The notes below the pieces were generated by a model. That model made no database searches, was not told the origin of the DNA, and saw nothing but the letters and a program-made list of their open reading frames with translations. From positions 3,100,001 to 3,164,000 of the forward strand of contig OU015569.1 of assembly GCA_907165135.1 (NCBI GenBank): DNA of 64,000 nucleotides. Reading direction: 5' to 3'. This DNA is from Oikopleura dioica (Eukaryota; Chordata; Appendicularia; Copelata; Oikopleuridae). This document shows positions 32,042-44,029 of the stretch, piece by piece (positions within the stretch are counted from its first letter, which is position 1; the number at the start of each line of letters is the position of its first letter). The translations under genes and the position numbers were made by a program.

Positions 32042-34147
32042 ATGTTCTTACTTCTATTTCCTTTACTGGAGATAGTCGGGGCATCGAGAAAATTGGCTGT
32101 CCATAAGACTTGGACTTCGGCAAAGTCTGGCAGTCAGTTCTTTGCTGAGATTGACGGTTATCCAGAGTACAAAAGAGGCGTCGTTAGCCCGAGATGCGAT
32201 GTTGATGTACTAGTCGCGGTAGAAACCGGCTGCTGCTTGCAAGAAGCCAAACTTAGACAGATTAAAAATGTTCTCAAAGAGTAAGAATGTGGTATCTTCT
32301 TTCGTTTTTATCGTATTTTTAGCTTCGCGACAAGTTTACACGAATCAATCGACGGAGAAGATCATGGGCTTAGACTTTCAATGATCAGCTTCGGAGACCA
32401 CACGAAATCACACCTTTCTTTCAACGACTCCTCAGAGCGAGCTTTCAAAGCGGCCGTAGACGAGCTGGACCTCTTCGGCGAACCGGTGCAGTTCAACCAA
32501 CTATTCAATGATCTTCCAAATCACACGAAAAACTACAGACAAAGTGCTCGAAAAACAATTGTTCTCTTTACAGATGGAAACGGAGTCGACGCTCCTAACT
32601 TTGAAATTCTCGAAGGTAATCTTCCTTGTTCTCAAAATTCATTTTCATCGGTAAATTAAGATCATGAACGCGAAGTCGACTTTGACCTCCTCGGCGTCAC
32701 ATTCTCGAAAATGTGCGATGGAGAGCGAACGCTTCCGAAGAACCTCGATCGTCATTGTCCGAATAGAGAGTTTTTCGAAAACATCGGCACTTTTTATGAA
32801 CTCACTGGACACGAAGTGGCGATGCAACTTCGAGAGCAACTTTGCGCTCCGGTAATTGTGACGGATATGAAAATTGACACTGGTTTTCCAATTCAATTTC
32901 ACGAAATTGCGCAAGAGGGATTGCCTGGTCTCGATGGTCCACCTGGTAAAGATGGAAAAGACGGTCGGCCAGGGCGTCAAGGACAGCCCGGCAAAGACGG
33001 GAGAGATGGTCTTCCTGGGCCAATGGGATTTCCTGGTAAACAAGGCGACAGAGGAAATCCTGGTAAGCATGGTGCTCGTGGCGCTACTGGAGAACAAGGG
33101 CCCAGAGGAAAGGTTGGCGAACGAGGACCGCCAGGACAAGCGGGAAATTCTGGGACTGACAAAGTTGGACCCAGAGGTGAAGAAGGACCAGAAGGACCCC
33201 CTGGTACGCCGGGAGAAAGGGGCTTCCGCGGAAATCCAGGCAAAGACGGAAAAGCAGGCGAGCCAGGCGAAGATGGAAAAACTGGTCCTTCTGGAAAACA
33301 AGGACCTCAGGGACCCGTCGGAGACGCTGGCGAAGATGGTGAGCCAGGATTTTGCCCAGAAGGTATTTCCCTTCAGCATGGAGCGCCCGGAGCTCCAGGT
33401 ATTCCAGGGCAAAGAGGAATCGATGGCTTCGACGGTCAAGATGGCACAGATGGAGAGAACGGCGAAGCTGGTGCAGAAGGTCCTCGAGGCTCCCCAGGTG
33501 CGCCTGGCCCAGTGGGTCTTGATGGCGAAGCAGGCAAAGATGGTGAACCTGGTCATGATGGTCTTGATGGAGCTCGTGGGAAAGAAGGACCCTCTGGTGG
33601 AGAAGGCGAAGTTGGACCTGTTGGTCGACCCGGACCAGTTGGTCTTCCAGGTTTGGGATAAAATTAGACAGCAGTTTTCAAGTCTTTTTAGGCGATGCAG
33701 GAGCAGTTGGCGACGAAGGATCCCCTGGACAAGCTGGTCTACAAGGCGAACAAGGACACTCCGGAGAAGACGGTCAAAGAGGTGTCCCCGGAAAATGCGG
33801 ATTGCATGGATCACCTGGGATCAAGGGGCCGCCTGGTAGGCAGGGATCCGACGGCGAAATAGGAGCTCAGGGTGCACAGGGTTGCCCGGGACCACGAGGA
33901 CCCATCGGAAATCCCGGAAATCCAGGTGTCATTAATCACGAAGAAGTTCAAGTTTTAGGCAAGGGATAAACTCAAAAACTGAAAAACAAATCGATGAAAG
34001 ATCAGTTTAAAAAATCCCTTTCAAGTCTTCCAAGCGATTCTGGAGATTTTCAAAGAATGCGATAATCCACCCCCAACTACTGAAGACGTTAAAAACGACG
34101 ATATCTTTCCGGCCGTTGCTCGCGGAGACATCGTTGAACTTGTTTAA
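32042..34147 (+). CDS. Secreted VWA-domain collagen
   Basis: Five exons (32042-32280, 32323-32615, 32661-33650, 33692-33951, 34001-34147) encode 642 residues with all phases matching. A signal peptide (MFLLLFPLLEIVGA) precedes a von Willebrand A-like domain containing DVDVLVAVETGCC, LRLSMISFGDH and KTIVLFTDGNG. The expected MIDAS DxSxS is replaced by VAVETG, so metal binding may be lost. Residues from about 285 to 585 are Gly-X-Y triplets (GLPGLDGPPGKDG onward) with two interruptions. A short C-terminal part contains a single Cys. The architecture resembles short FACIT or VWA collagens of the extracellular matrix. A polyadenylation signal occurs near 34219. Confidence 0.9.
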
Positions 34148-35802
34148 ACAAATCATTAAATAGAATCGAGCTTTTTTCTTCTTTATTCGACGAAATGCAC
34201 AATTTGTTTGACTACTGCAATAAAAAATGGAAAGCAACCACTTCGACTTGGGGAAATTTCCGAATTGTCAATTATGATTGTGGTTCACCAAAAGCCAAAC
34301 GCTCGCCGAAAATTTGGGGATTGGAACACGTTAAGACAAACACGTTTGTAAATAGCTGACTCCGCAAATCACCATAAGCCGCTGCGGCGCCTTTTACGAA
34401 AGCCCTTCGCCAAAAGACCAAAAAACGTGATAAACATGAGTTTAAGTAATCCCAAAGATTAAGTTTTTTTGTTATACTATCAGCGGCGGCTTTTTTAAGA
34501 AGATTTATTTTTGGAAGTCGAAAAACAGATGTTTTCTCCAAAAAAGATGGAAACTTTTAAAAGACAATTTTGAAGAATAAAATACTTTGGGTATCTTTTA
34601 TCCTGGAAAAAATCTTCTTACTCTTTTTTGTAAAAAAATAGGTTACCCAATAACTGTGTTGTCTAAGGAGCATCTACGTGAAAAGAGATCAGATCTGGTA
34701 TTTTTGCTGGCTTAACGCCTGCCAGAATTGGTGGATGGTGGTGACTTGGCATTCTTAATTCACCGGATCAAAATTACAAATCGCCGCTATGATGATAACT
34801 GCCGTTTAGGAACCCCTCAAGACGTGTCCAGCTACTTTTGACAGCTGCTAATCAAGCACGCAAGTCACTTATATCCGCGTACAAGTCCCGTAATTTCTCG
34901 CCCAGACGGTTTATTCATTAGAAAATCAAACGAAAAATTGTTAATTAAAAACTTCTCTTATAAAATCATCAACAATTTAAAATATAACTTTATTCCAATA
35001 ATAAGCTATCAATAATCAAGATCAAATCTTTTGCATAAAAAGCTGTGCGTGATCAGAGATAAAAGCCTATTATTAATAGGGAGCATCTGTTAGACAAGAT
35101 GCTGGCTAAACAGCTGTAGAATTTGGTTAAATTGAGGCTTTACTGGCTATTTTCTATGAGAATTCGAAAATGAAGCAAATATAAAAAGAATTTTTCTTTG
35201 TATGAATTGATTATTTATGCAGAGAAAGATACTTTTCCTGCAGACTAGATCATAATCAAGCAAACAAAGTTAAATATCAACACGCTAGGATAAGTTTTTC
35301 AATAGCTATTTGTACCCGAAGTTTCAAGAAGCTAAAACGAACATATGATATTCGGATTATGATATTCCGCATAGGAAAATAAATTCTTTCCTAGATTTGA
35401 TTTTAAGCAAATAAATAATTGAAGAATAAAATGATTTCTATTTCTTTAAATTATTAAAAGTAATTGAGGATATGAGGATGTTTTGATACATTCTCTGATT
35501 TATTTTTGAATCACTACTCTTGGTTATTTATTAGTATAGTTGTGGAAATTCGAGTTCATCGTTTGTTACTCAATAAGCTTAAATCGGTATAATCAGAACT
35601 CCTTTTTGTTTGATTATTTCATTATGAACGCTCAGGGGGCGCTCGCAACTCTCGGCGCGCGCTGTGCGAGATCGAGGCCAGGCGGCGACCTCGTCTGTTC
35701 TCCGTATTTTTTGCTTAGTGTTGGAAATAAAAAAATAGTAATTAAAAAGAATCAGAATCAAAAAGTGATACCAGTGGAAGAGAGTTGCGAAGCGCGAAGT
35801 GA
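34148..35802. other. No supported gene, probable regulatory spacer
   Basis: This 1.65-kb AT-rich region is unusually long for the window. I found no coding exon. It precedes the CUB gene, whose first intron is also exceptionally long, so it may hold regulatory elements. Confidence 0.45.
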
Positions 35803-38800
35803 ATGAAGAAGCTCAACTGGTTACTGTTGCCTGTTATCGTCACAGCGATAGAAGTAGAGTGTAAGTTTGACTTAGAAAGCCTTGACTCTAGAATAGAGAT
35901 CTTTTTCATCTGAAGATATTTTCACTTTTTGGAAGAAATAATATTTATTGCTCATCAACTTATAACTACTACAGATAGTTAGGTTAGGATAAAAATCATC
36001 GACTATATTGTCCCTAAATTGTCGGTAAAGCGGTAGAAAAATTCGCCTAAATTGTCGTTTAGAACTGCCCTTAAAATACCCAAATGTTGTTACAGTCATT
36101 CCCTTACTGAAAATGACAGTATTTATACACAGCCCTGAAACCAACTTTGTCTAAGAAAATTTCATAAAGATTTTCAACCGTCAGATTTTTTTTTCCTTTC
36201 TAAATTGCCCCTTCGAAATTAAATCAAAAGTGCCCTACCTGGTTCTTCTTATCACATTATTTTTTTTTTCTTACAAAAGAGCACCACACGTGGCACGTGA
36301 TGTAAATCAATACTAATTTTCAGAAACCTCTGAAATCTTATTACGCCCGTTTTTATGAAGATTAGAGGCATCAAGGTGTTTAATCCCTAAAGAAGGTGAT
36401 GAGGAGTCTAATTATAAGCACTCGTTATTTCTATTTTGAATCATGGAATTTTTTCAAACACTGAAAATTCAACAATCATTTTAGACAATCGTCGACATTA
36501 GCATCTTAGAACGTAAATTGCATTTTATAAGATGAGTTCCAAGTGCGCATTTGTCCGAAAGTCAACGCTGTCAATTTCTCAAATGGGTTAAATTTAATCA
36601 AACGTGGCTTTATTTTCATTTCATGAGTAAAGATATCCTTTTTTGGAGTCGTTTTTGACAGGCGCTCTTGAATGAAACTCTTCCTTGTTTTCCTTAATTT
36701 GACAACCCTTTCTATAGTGCTCGTTTTTTCGAAAAGGGAGGCGATAATTCTATAAGATACGGTGAAAAGGAACAACCAACGGTTGCAATTTAGAAAGCGG
36801 ATAATTATAGCAGATGTTAGAAATATTTACGCGCGTCGGCGGAATATTAGCGTTTCTTTCTTTGGGAAGCTTTACACAGTTGGCGATTTTTATAAACACT
36901 TGGGTAAAAATCAGAAGAGATTTTTTATTCTTTTCGCAGGGTCATGTGATCGGTCACTTGTGACTTGATTTTAGGGTAGACATTATGAATCGAGATTCTT
37001 CTCCCAAACATAACAAAGTGACTCCCTTATTTTTATATGAAAAGAAAGCGAAAGCCTTTATCAAGTTCCTCTGAAGGGCAAAATTTTTAATTGAGAAAAG
37101 TTTCTAGGCCCTTATCATCATTATCATTGAGCAGTCACACTAGAATAACAACTTAAGCCTACCCGTAATTCACTTACTGTAGTATTTCAATCAAGGAGCA
37201 TTCAATGGGAATCATTACGGAAGCCGCCCGCACGACCTTTTGTCGATATCGGCTTTTGCTTCTCTAATCCAGTGACTATAACGGATGGATTTGAACATTT
37301 TCCTTTCCCAAACCGATTTGACATTTCGAATAAGGCCTTCCTTCGCTTTCCTTAATTTTATAAATTTAGAAAAAAGTGTTTTTTGGAACTCCTTATTTCA
37401 GCTACTTGTAAATCAACTTGTTATTTCAGCATGCTACCAAGAAACGATTCAACTCCAGCCCTACGATTCGATGGAATTGACGACAAGGGGGTATCCGGGA
37501 GACCTAGAAGAAACTGTTTCGTGCTTGTATAAGTTTGTTGCACCTTTAGGAAAATGGTTCAATTTTGAAAAAATATGAATAAGGGCATATTTTAGTTATA
37601 AATGAAAAGTTAACAGATAGGGCTTAAAAATTCTATTGACAAAATTTATTAAGGGTATCACTATGCTAATTTTCTGAGAAAAATCTCTTTGAATAACCAC
37701 GAATCATCAAGTCTAGTCTTAATTTTTTAGATCCATTTCGATGTAGAGAATGCTTCTAATTTTATTCAAGAAAAAGAACCTTTGCACAGGATATCGGCCC
37801 GCAATTCAATTTATGGAATGGTCGATTCCTAACTGCGCGCTCTCCAAATTCAACGTCTACGATTCAAAGGGCCAAAACAGCTACAGTTCGTTCTGTGGTG
37901 TTGGAACTCCAGGCACTTGTTTGAGAATTATAGTGAAACAGAGAGCTTTCTTTGGAGGATAATTTTGAAAACAAGAAAAGCTCCGCTGACGGCGAAAGGG
38001 AGATTTTTAGACATCGACTTTTCCTTCCTCGGCCGGATCGGTTCTGCTTGGGGAGGCGGCACAGGAGTACGAGTCAGGATTCACGTGGCTCTTGTCAGAA
38101 GAGCGGGATGGAAGCCGGAGAGAAACTCTCAGCCTGAATTTAGATCTACAGCAGTGTAAGTAGAGGGAAAATGGATTTGACTGGTTTTACTTCGGAAATA
38201 CAACCAATATCGGCCGAAAAGTCCAATTTTTTATTAAAATATCTAAAAAACTATCTACAAACTGAAGAAAAACTTCTGAATTTTCCGTTATCAAATTGTC
38301 AATTTTGCCAGTAAAATGGGAATTCAACATAAGGAACCAAAATCTCAGTTTTGAAAGATTTCATTTTTCTCTCAGGAAAGCGACTTCTTACAAGCGGACT
38401 TCAACGCAAAACGACTGGAGCTGGACGAAAGAAGACAGTCTTCGATTGGCAGTTGTTGGCTCACTGGTGTTTTTGGTCATTCTCGGAGGATTGCTTTTCC
38501 ACTTCAATATGAAAAAAGAGGAACAAATGGTAGTAAATCGGATTTTAGCTGGAAATAACCGTGATTCTTTCAGGCAACGAACGGGGAAGGCCCGATGAAG
38601 GGGCACCCGCGGCCCACTGGATACCGTGCCTATCTGGAAAAGGTCAAGATCACGCCGAATGACCAAACGAGCTCGACTGATGCGGGCGAATCGACCGACA
38701 GAAGTTCTAACACCGAGAGCAGCCAAGTTAACGGATCTCTAACCTTTAAATTCCCAAATCCATCACGTTTTTCAATTATGTAAGAGCGCCCTAATCTGCC

Positions 38801-39506
38801 CTCCTTATTTCTGCATGAGAGGAGATTCACTCCAAACCACATCATCAAAAATGTCTTTTGGAAGCAAATTTTTGCTCTAATGAGAGGACAACTTTGAACT
38901 CTGTAGAAATCCATATAGCAGGTAGTGACAAGCAAATCATCAAAGAAAAGAAGTTCACCAGACGACCCCAGCGAAAACAACGAAGACCAAGGAAGGAGTC
39001 ATTTAGATCGCCAATGGAGCGCTTTCAGTTCGACATCTCCCAAGCCTTCCGAAGAAGTGGATACGACTTGGAAAGCCAAATCTCCAACTCTTCAGGTGGG
39101 AAACGCTTCAAGGAACTAGGCTTGATTCTGTCCTCTAGATTATTCGCAAGAAGAAACGACGCAAACTGGTCGAGATCCTTCGATGCCTTCAGCCGTACCT
39201 GAGAATCCAATGAACAGCAGCCACGGAGCGCCAGCCGGCCGCCAAACGCGTTACAAAGACGAGCATTACGAGCGTTGGAGTCACCGAAACAAACCTAAAC
39301 GCAGCGAAACAATGCGCGAGAAGGTAATTCTAGACGCGCGAAAAGCAGTCAACAGAGCGCAAAACAACAAGTTCAACTACTATTACGAACGCACTAATTC
39401 AATTAACTCAAACTTAAACAGCTACAAAAGCAACGCCATTTACATACCTACCTCCGTAGACTTAGGCTATCGTGCGCATTACGATAACCACTTCACTCAG
39501 AAGTAG
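35803..39506 (+). CDS. Single-pass membrane protein with extracellular CUB domain
   Basis: Eight exons (35803-35860, 37430-37549, 37790-37957, 37999-38155, 38376-38529, 38574-38726, 38922-39099, 39139-39506) encode 451 residues. Three introns (37550-37789, 37958-37998, 39100-39138) must begin with GA; with that, all phases agree. A signal peptide (MKKLNWLLLPVIVTAIE) is followed by a CUB domain: CYQETIQLQPYDS, CLYKFVAPLGYRPAIQF, a Cys-containing SIPNC, VYDSKGQN, FCGVGTPG and FLDIDFSFLG. A TM helix (LAVVGSLVFLVILGGLLFHF) and a cytoplasmic tail of about 240 residues, rich in Ser, Arg and Tyr, complete it. The layout recalls receptor or co-receptor proteins; the ligand is unknown. Intron 1 is 1.57 kb, far longer than its neighbours. 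Confidence 0.78.
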
Positions 39507-40705
39507 GGACGATAACAAAAATATGAAACGACTGGTTGATCGCCGTCAAAACAATACTACATTATTCTAGCGCAATTTATTTATTTCGGTTGTAAATAGG
39601 GCTACTGTGTGTAATCCTATCTTGTGCAGGGCACGCCAAATCCTATTTCTTGGTAAGCGAACGCTGTTTAATAGAGGAAAACATACAGTAATTCTTTAGA
39701 AAGCCGATACATCATCGTCGTTATACCCACTTTTTTGTTATAAAGTCCCTAAGGCGAGTGTAATATCCGATAAACCTCAAATTTAATATTAAAAAAAGTG
39801 TTGCCAATGTGAATGGAGGAATATATAATTTCAGCGTGAGAAATATATATTCAGATTAAACGAGCATTTTCCATCAAATCCGTCAAAGAAACATTTGGGG
39901 CCGTAAATCGGGAAAAATCCCGGCTTTACGGGCCGCATGCGCGTCCCGCTATGAGACAGCGAAAGGCTGAAAACAACGGTTAGTCGAATTAGGAAGAAAA
40001 ATCGTTGCTAAGTGTTATTTTTAGAATCCTAAAGAACCTCGTCAAAAACCTTAAAAAAGAAGCTGAACTGTACATATACATTCTCATCCACTGTAAATAA
40101 AGAAGATTTACAGACCCTCGATAATCAATCACTGTATTTGTTAGTTACAGATCTCCGAAATCTCCGAATTACACCCCTAAAACCGCCGAGCAAGAAAATG
40201 TTTTTGAATAATTGAATAAGCGCGGAATATAAAGTAAAGCGCAACTCGTTACCCAATTGCTACCCAAAAAAATAAGAAATGAGAACGATAAGGAAGGTTG
40301 TTCGAGAAGCATTTTAAGTGAGAGAATCGTTAGATTTAAAAAGAAATAGATTCGAAAACCTAAAAAGCTGCTTTGTTACTATTTTTTCAATGATTCTTTT
40401 GGTCAACTGCGCAGGCAAAGCTCAAATTAAGAAGAATTATCGAATATCTTAAGAAGTTAAGAAACCGTGCTACAGTTATGGTCCTCCTCTTTTATTAAAA
40501 AACTTGTTTGTCCATCTTTAATTTTCCGAAATTTATATTCTTGAGAGATAATTTCGTTCTGAGCTTCATCTTTTGCCCTTTCTTCAATGCGTTTTTTCGA
40601 CCGCAGATCGCAGGATTCATACAACAACTATATTGGCACGTGTTCTAAGAGAGAATAATTACAACTGTAATTAAAACACTTGTTACTTGACGTTTAAGAA
40701 TCAAG
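39507..40705. other. No firmly supported gene
   Basis: AT-rich sequence with several AATAAA motifs. A short hydrophobic ORF at about 40390 (MILLVNCAG) could be a signal-peptide exon for the terminal exon at 40706, but the link is speculative. Confidence 0.35.
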
Positions 40706-40837
40706 GTTGAACACGGCGAAGAATACTTGAAGCATGCGATCAACGAAGACGTCCGCGGCACAGGCGAAAATCATGTTGGAAAATCGCATTTGGAAGATCC
40801 CAATGAGCTCGGAATCATGAACGAGTTTATGCTTTGA
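40706..40837 (+). CDS. Probable terminal exon of an unidentified gene
   Basis: The open segment reads VEHGEEYLKHAINEDVRGTG, continues to LGIMNEFML and stops. It is preceded by an acceptor (GAATCAAG) and followed within 10 bp by AATAAA. Composition is clearly coding-like. No upstream exon is certain. The product family is not recognised. Confidence 0.4.
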   Translation, partial: VEHGEEYLKHAINEDVRGTGENHVGKSHLEDPNELGIMNEFML

Positions 40838-41177
40838 CAAATAAATGACTACAGTAAATGAGAATTATTCGAACAATTTATCGAGAAAAAATAGACAGCT
40901 ATTCTATTCTATATTTCAAATGCAGCATTTCATACATATTCTTTACTAAAGATAGACAGAGATTGACTAAAATGCTTCTCAAATTCGATGTCAAAATCAC
41001 TTCTTTTATCGTTCTTTTTGATCAACCAAGGGCGCTCCCGGTCGTTTGCTGCCGGCATAAACGACATCGAGCCAAATATAAGCGACTGCTGGGGCCTTTG
41101 CCGCTCACTTTTGAGTTTCCTTTTAAGTTTCCCTTTTTAAGTTATTTTTTTGTTTCCTTTTTTTTAAGTTTCTTGAG

Positions 41178-42988
41178 ATGAGATTTTTCGCTATTCTAGC
41201 GACTCTTGGAGTTGTTGCTAGTCAAGGAGTAGGTTGCGCTTCGCAGCCTTGTCAGAATGGGTGTACTTGTCAGGTAAGCGAGAGATAAAAACCAAGAATA
41301 ACAGAGAAACTAACGGCTTTTGTAGCCATCGTGTAGGGATGAAAATGACTACGTGTGCGTTCCACCAGCAGGACAGCCTTTCGTGGGCAAGAATTGCGAG
41401 TGGCGAGCACAGGTCTTTTGCCGGGCTGATTCGACTATCTCCATCCGCGTGCCAGAACAAGCAGTTGCTCAGTATGCACAGGGTATTGACTCCGTCATGG
41501 TGCAGGTTAGTTCGATCCCGATAAGTTGCGCTAGATATTTCTTTTTCACTTTCTGAGGCGAAATGGTTACGAAATTTCCTTTCAGGGTTGCCAAGATCCG
41601 CTCTTTTTGTGCAACGGCAACGGTAATCGACAGCAATCTTGCGGCCCTGCGACGCAATCTAACAACGGTTTCTTCGATCTGACGTGTCCCAACCGGCCTT
41701 CGCAGCTGAACGCGGCCACCGGCGAAATCGTCTTCTCCGAGACATTTGTTTTCGATCGTCTCTCAGATATCATCTCAATGCCACGACCCATCATCAAGGT
41801 CAACCAAGTCCTTAAAAATCAGTAATTAATCAAAACTACAGGTCGATTGTGCAGTTCGAACGGAACCTGCCATCGGACGAATCACTCCTGAATTCCGCGA
41901 GGAGAATGTCGTTAACCAGATGATTGTCTGGCAGCCAATCTTCAACTTCTACAAGACCGCCTGGGGAGTAACACCCGCTATCTCAGGTACTGTCTGAGAG
42001 ACGTAATCCTCCATCGAAAATCTCTATTTTAGCTACACGAGTTCCCAACTCTCTCAGCGTCAACTACGTCATTGGTGAACGCATTCACGTCCAGTTGACC
42101 GCTGGGGCGAACATGGCCACAGGAGTGCACAGCATGGCTCTTGGTGATTGCTTCGTTCAACCAGTCCAGAACGGCGTCGCCAGCAGCTCTCCCTCTATCC
42201 AAATTATCACAAACGGTGCTGTCGTCCCCGGCGTCGATTTCCCCGTCTCCGTCGCACAGGCGACCGGCCAGATCGGAAATGGAATTCCAGCCACTGCCCA
42301 AGGTGTGGCCTTCAGTTTCCAGGTCTTCACATTCGGCGCTGGTCTTGAATTTCAGCTCACGTAAGCTTTCTTTTCCATCGGTAAGGGATTCTTACATTCG
42401 TATCTTCAGCTGCACGGCTTCGATCGATGGCGTGTCTGGCAGGCGACGTAGATCCGAAGACAACAACTACAACTTCTCCCAGATGATTGTGTTCATTCCG
42501 ATCGCAGCTGATGTCGACCCAGATTTACCTGTTGTGCGAATGGCAGTTGAAGAGACTGAGGACGAAATCATCGACGAAATCATCGATGACGTGATTGACA
42601 TCATCGACACTCTGCGCAACTTCTCCCAGACTGTTCTCGACAACATGACCACCACGGAAATCACTGAAATGAAGCAGGAGCTCTCCCCCCGACTCGGCAA
42701 CATTCTCAACTACTACGACGAGTACGAAGATGAAGAGGCAGAAAATGTTTGGGAAATTGAGATTGCAGAAGGCGAACTCATCTACCAGACGATTCCGGCA
42801 TGGGCCAAGTTCACCTCTCTCGCCTTGATCTTCTGCATCACGATCATGGTAAGTCACGGAGCCATCCGCAGAGATCATAAAAAACGTTTTAGATCATCAT
42901 CATCCTCCGCCAGCGACGGCTAATGCTCATGAAGAAACTCATCGACGAACAGTACCAACCATTTGACAACAAAAGCCTACTCGACTAG
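41178..42988 (+). CDS. EGF-like and zona pellucida (ZP) domain membrane protein
   Basis: Seven exons (41178-41273, 41326-41505, 41586-41798, 41842-41986, 42033-42360, 42410-42848, 42893-42988) encode 498 residues in a single frame. A signal peptide (MRFFAILATLGVVASQ) is followed by an EGF-like Cys cluster (CASQPCQNGCTCQPSC). The ZP module shows evenly spaced Cys and hydrophobic strands (VFCRADSTISIRVPEQ, FDLTCPNRP, GDCFVQP). A furin-type GRRRRS lies near residue 345 after the last ZP strand. A TM helix (FTSLALIFCITIMIIIILR) and a short tail ending SLLD complete it. ZP proteins polymerise after cleavage at such sites, forming apical matrices. AATAAA occurs at about 43056. Confidence 0.9.
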
Positions 42989-43320
42989 TTCTTCCACTGC
43001 CAAAAATCTATCTTTTTTTTAAGTTCAAGCATTATTATGTTTATATTTGCTATAAATAAATGTTTTTATTCTGTTTATTTCTGAGCCGTTCTTATTTTCT
43101 TTTAGTTTTGTAGCAGGTGAAATATGAATGAATATAGTAACCCCGGGTTTGTTCAACCCTCAGCTCAGCGACCTGTGTAAAAACCTGAGTCAGAGTTTTA
43201 ATATATAACTGTCACAACTCCACTGGAGCTTCCAGGGCCCTGATTAAGGTTTCCACACAGTTCGGCGAGCCCTAGAAGAGCCTAAGTAGAGCCTCTAACC
43301 CCAAATAGCTCAATCTAAGA

Positions 43321-43680
43321 TTACATCATCTTGCGAGTACAGTTTTCCGCTTGATATGATTTCTTCAGAAAAACAAGAATATCCAGTGGCGATTCACGTG
43401 GTTCCAGTGTTTTTATGAGGGCTGTATTTCCACGGGTTGTATTTTGATGCCGTTGTGATAATCTCGATCCCAGCGAAATTAAATTTACTCGATTGCGCGT
43501 GGGTGTCCGAGAACCCGCCTCATCATCAAGCAGACTCCGAGGGTATTCATCAAGCCACAGATTTGTTTTCGTAAGACAGGAGGAAAGAAACAGGCCGGGA
43601 GAACAAGCTTCCTGGAAAATATCGCCCGAGGGATGGAACATCAAAATGAGCAGCAACATGAATCGGACCTCAGCTTCCAT
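43321..43680 (-). CDS. Possible secreted 119-aa protein
   Basis: A single ORF starts MEAEVRFMLLLILMFHPSGD, a plausible signal peptide, followed by three cysteines (EACSPGLFLSSCL and ENCTRK) and several basic sites. It could be a secreted peptide precursor, but there is no intron, paralogue or family match to confirm it, and the plus strand carries competing short frames. Confidence 0.35.
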   Translation of the reverse strand: MEAEVRFMLLLILMFHPSGDIFQEACSPGLFLSSCLTKTNLWLDEYPRSLLDDEAGSRTPTRNRVNLISLGSRLSQRHQNTTRGNTALIKTLEPRESPLDILVFLKKSYQAENCTRKMM

Positions 43681-44029
43681 AATTTCAAAAAGACAAAGTA
43701 AGCAAACTTAACATTATTTGGTAAATAAATAAATCAAATATACATTTTTCTTACTTTCAAATACAAATTATTTTTCTACATAAAAATTCATTTGATTCAA
43801 AACATTCTCTCTCATAATGAGATTTCACGATTATCTTCTTTTTAGTTTTCCCTTTTTGGGTATTTTTCCCTCGCGGGCGTGACTCATTTTTCCCAGAGCG
43901 CGTTCCCATTCAAAAAATGAATCAATAATTTCAAATTGAAACGAAAAAAATCGACTTTCATGTTGTTTCAGAACAATAGAGAAGTGTATACAGTTGGAAT
44001 ACTTCATCTGGACACAGAACTGCCGAATA

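Noticed and set aside
32645-33814. 389-codon minus-strand ORF antisense to the collagen
   Set aside because: It is a shadow of the Gly-X-Y repeat, which leaves the antisense frame open by composition; the sense frame has signal peptide, VWA and clean introns.
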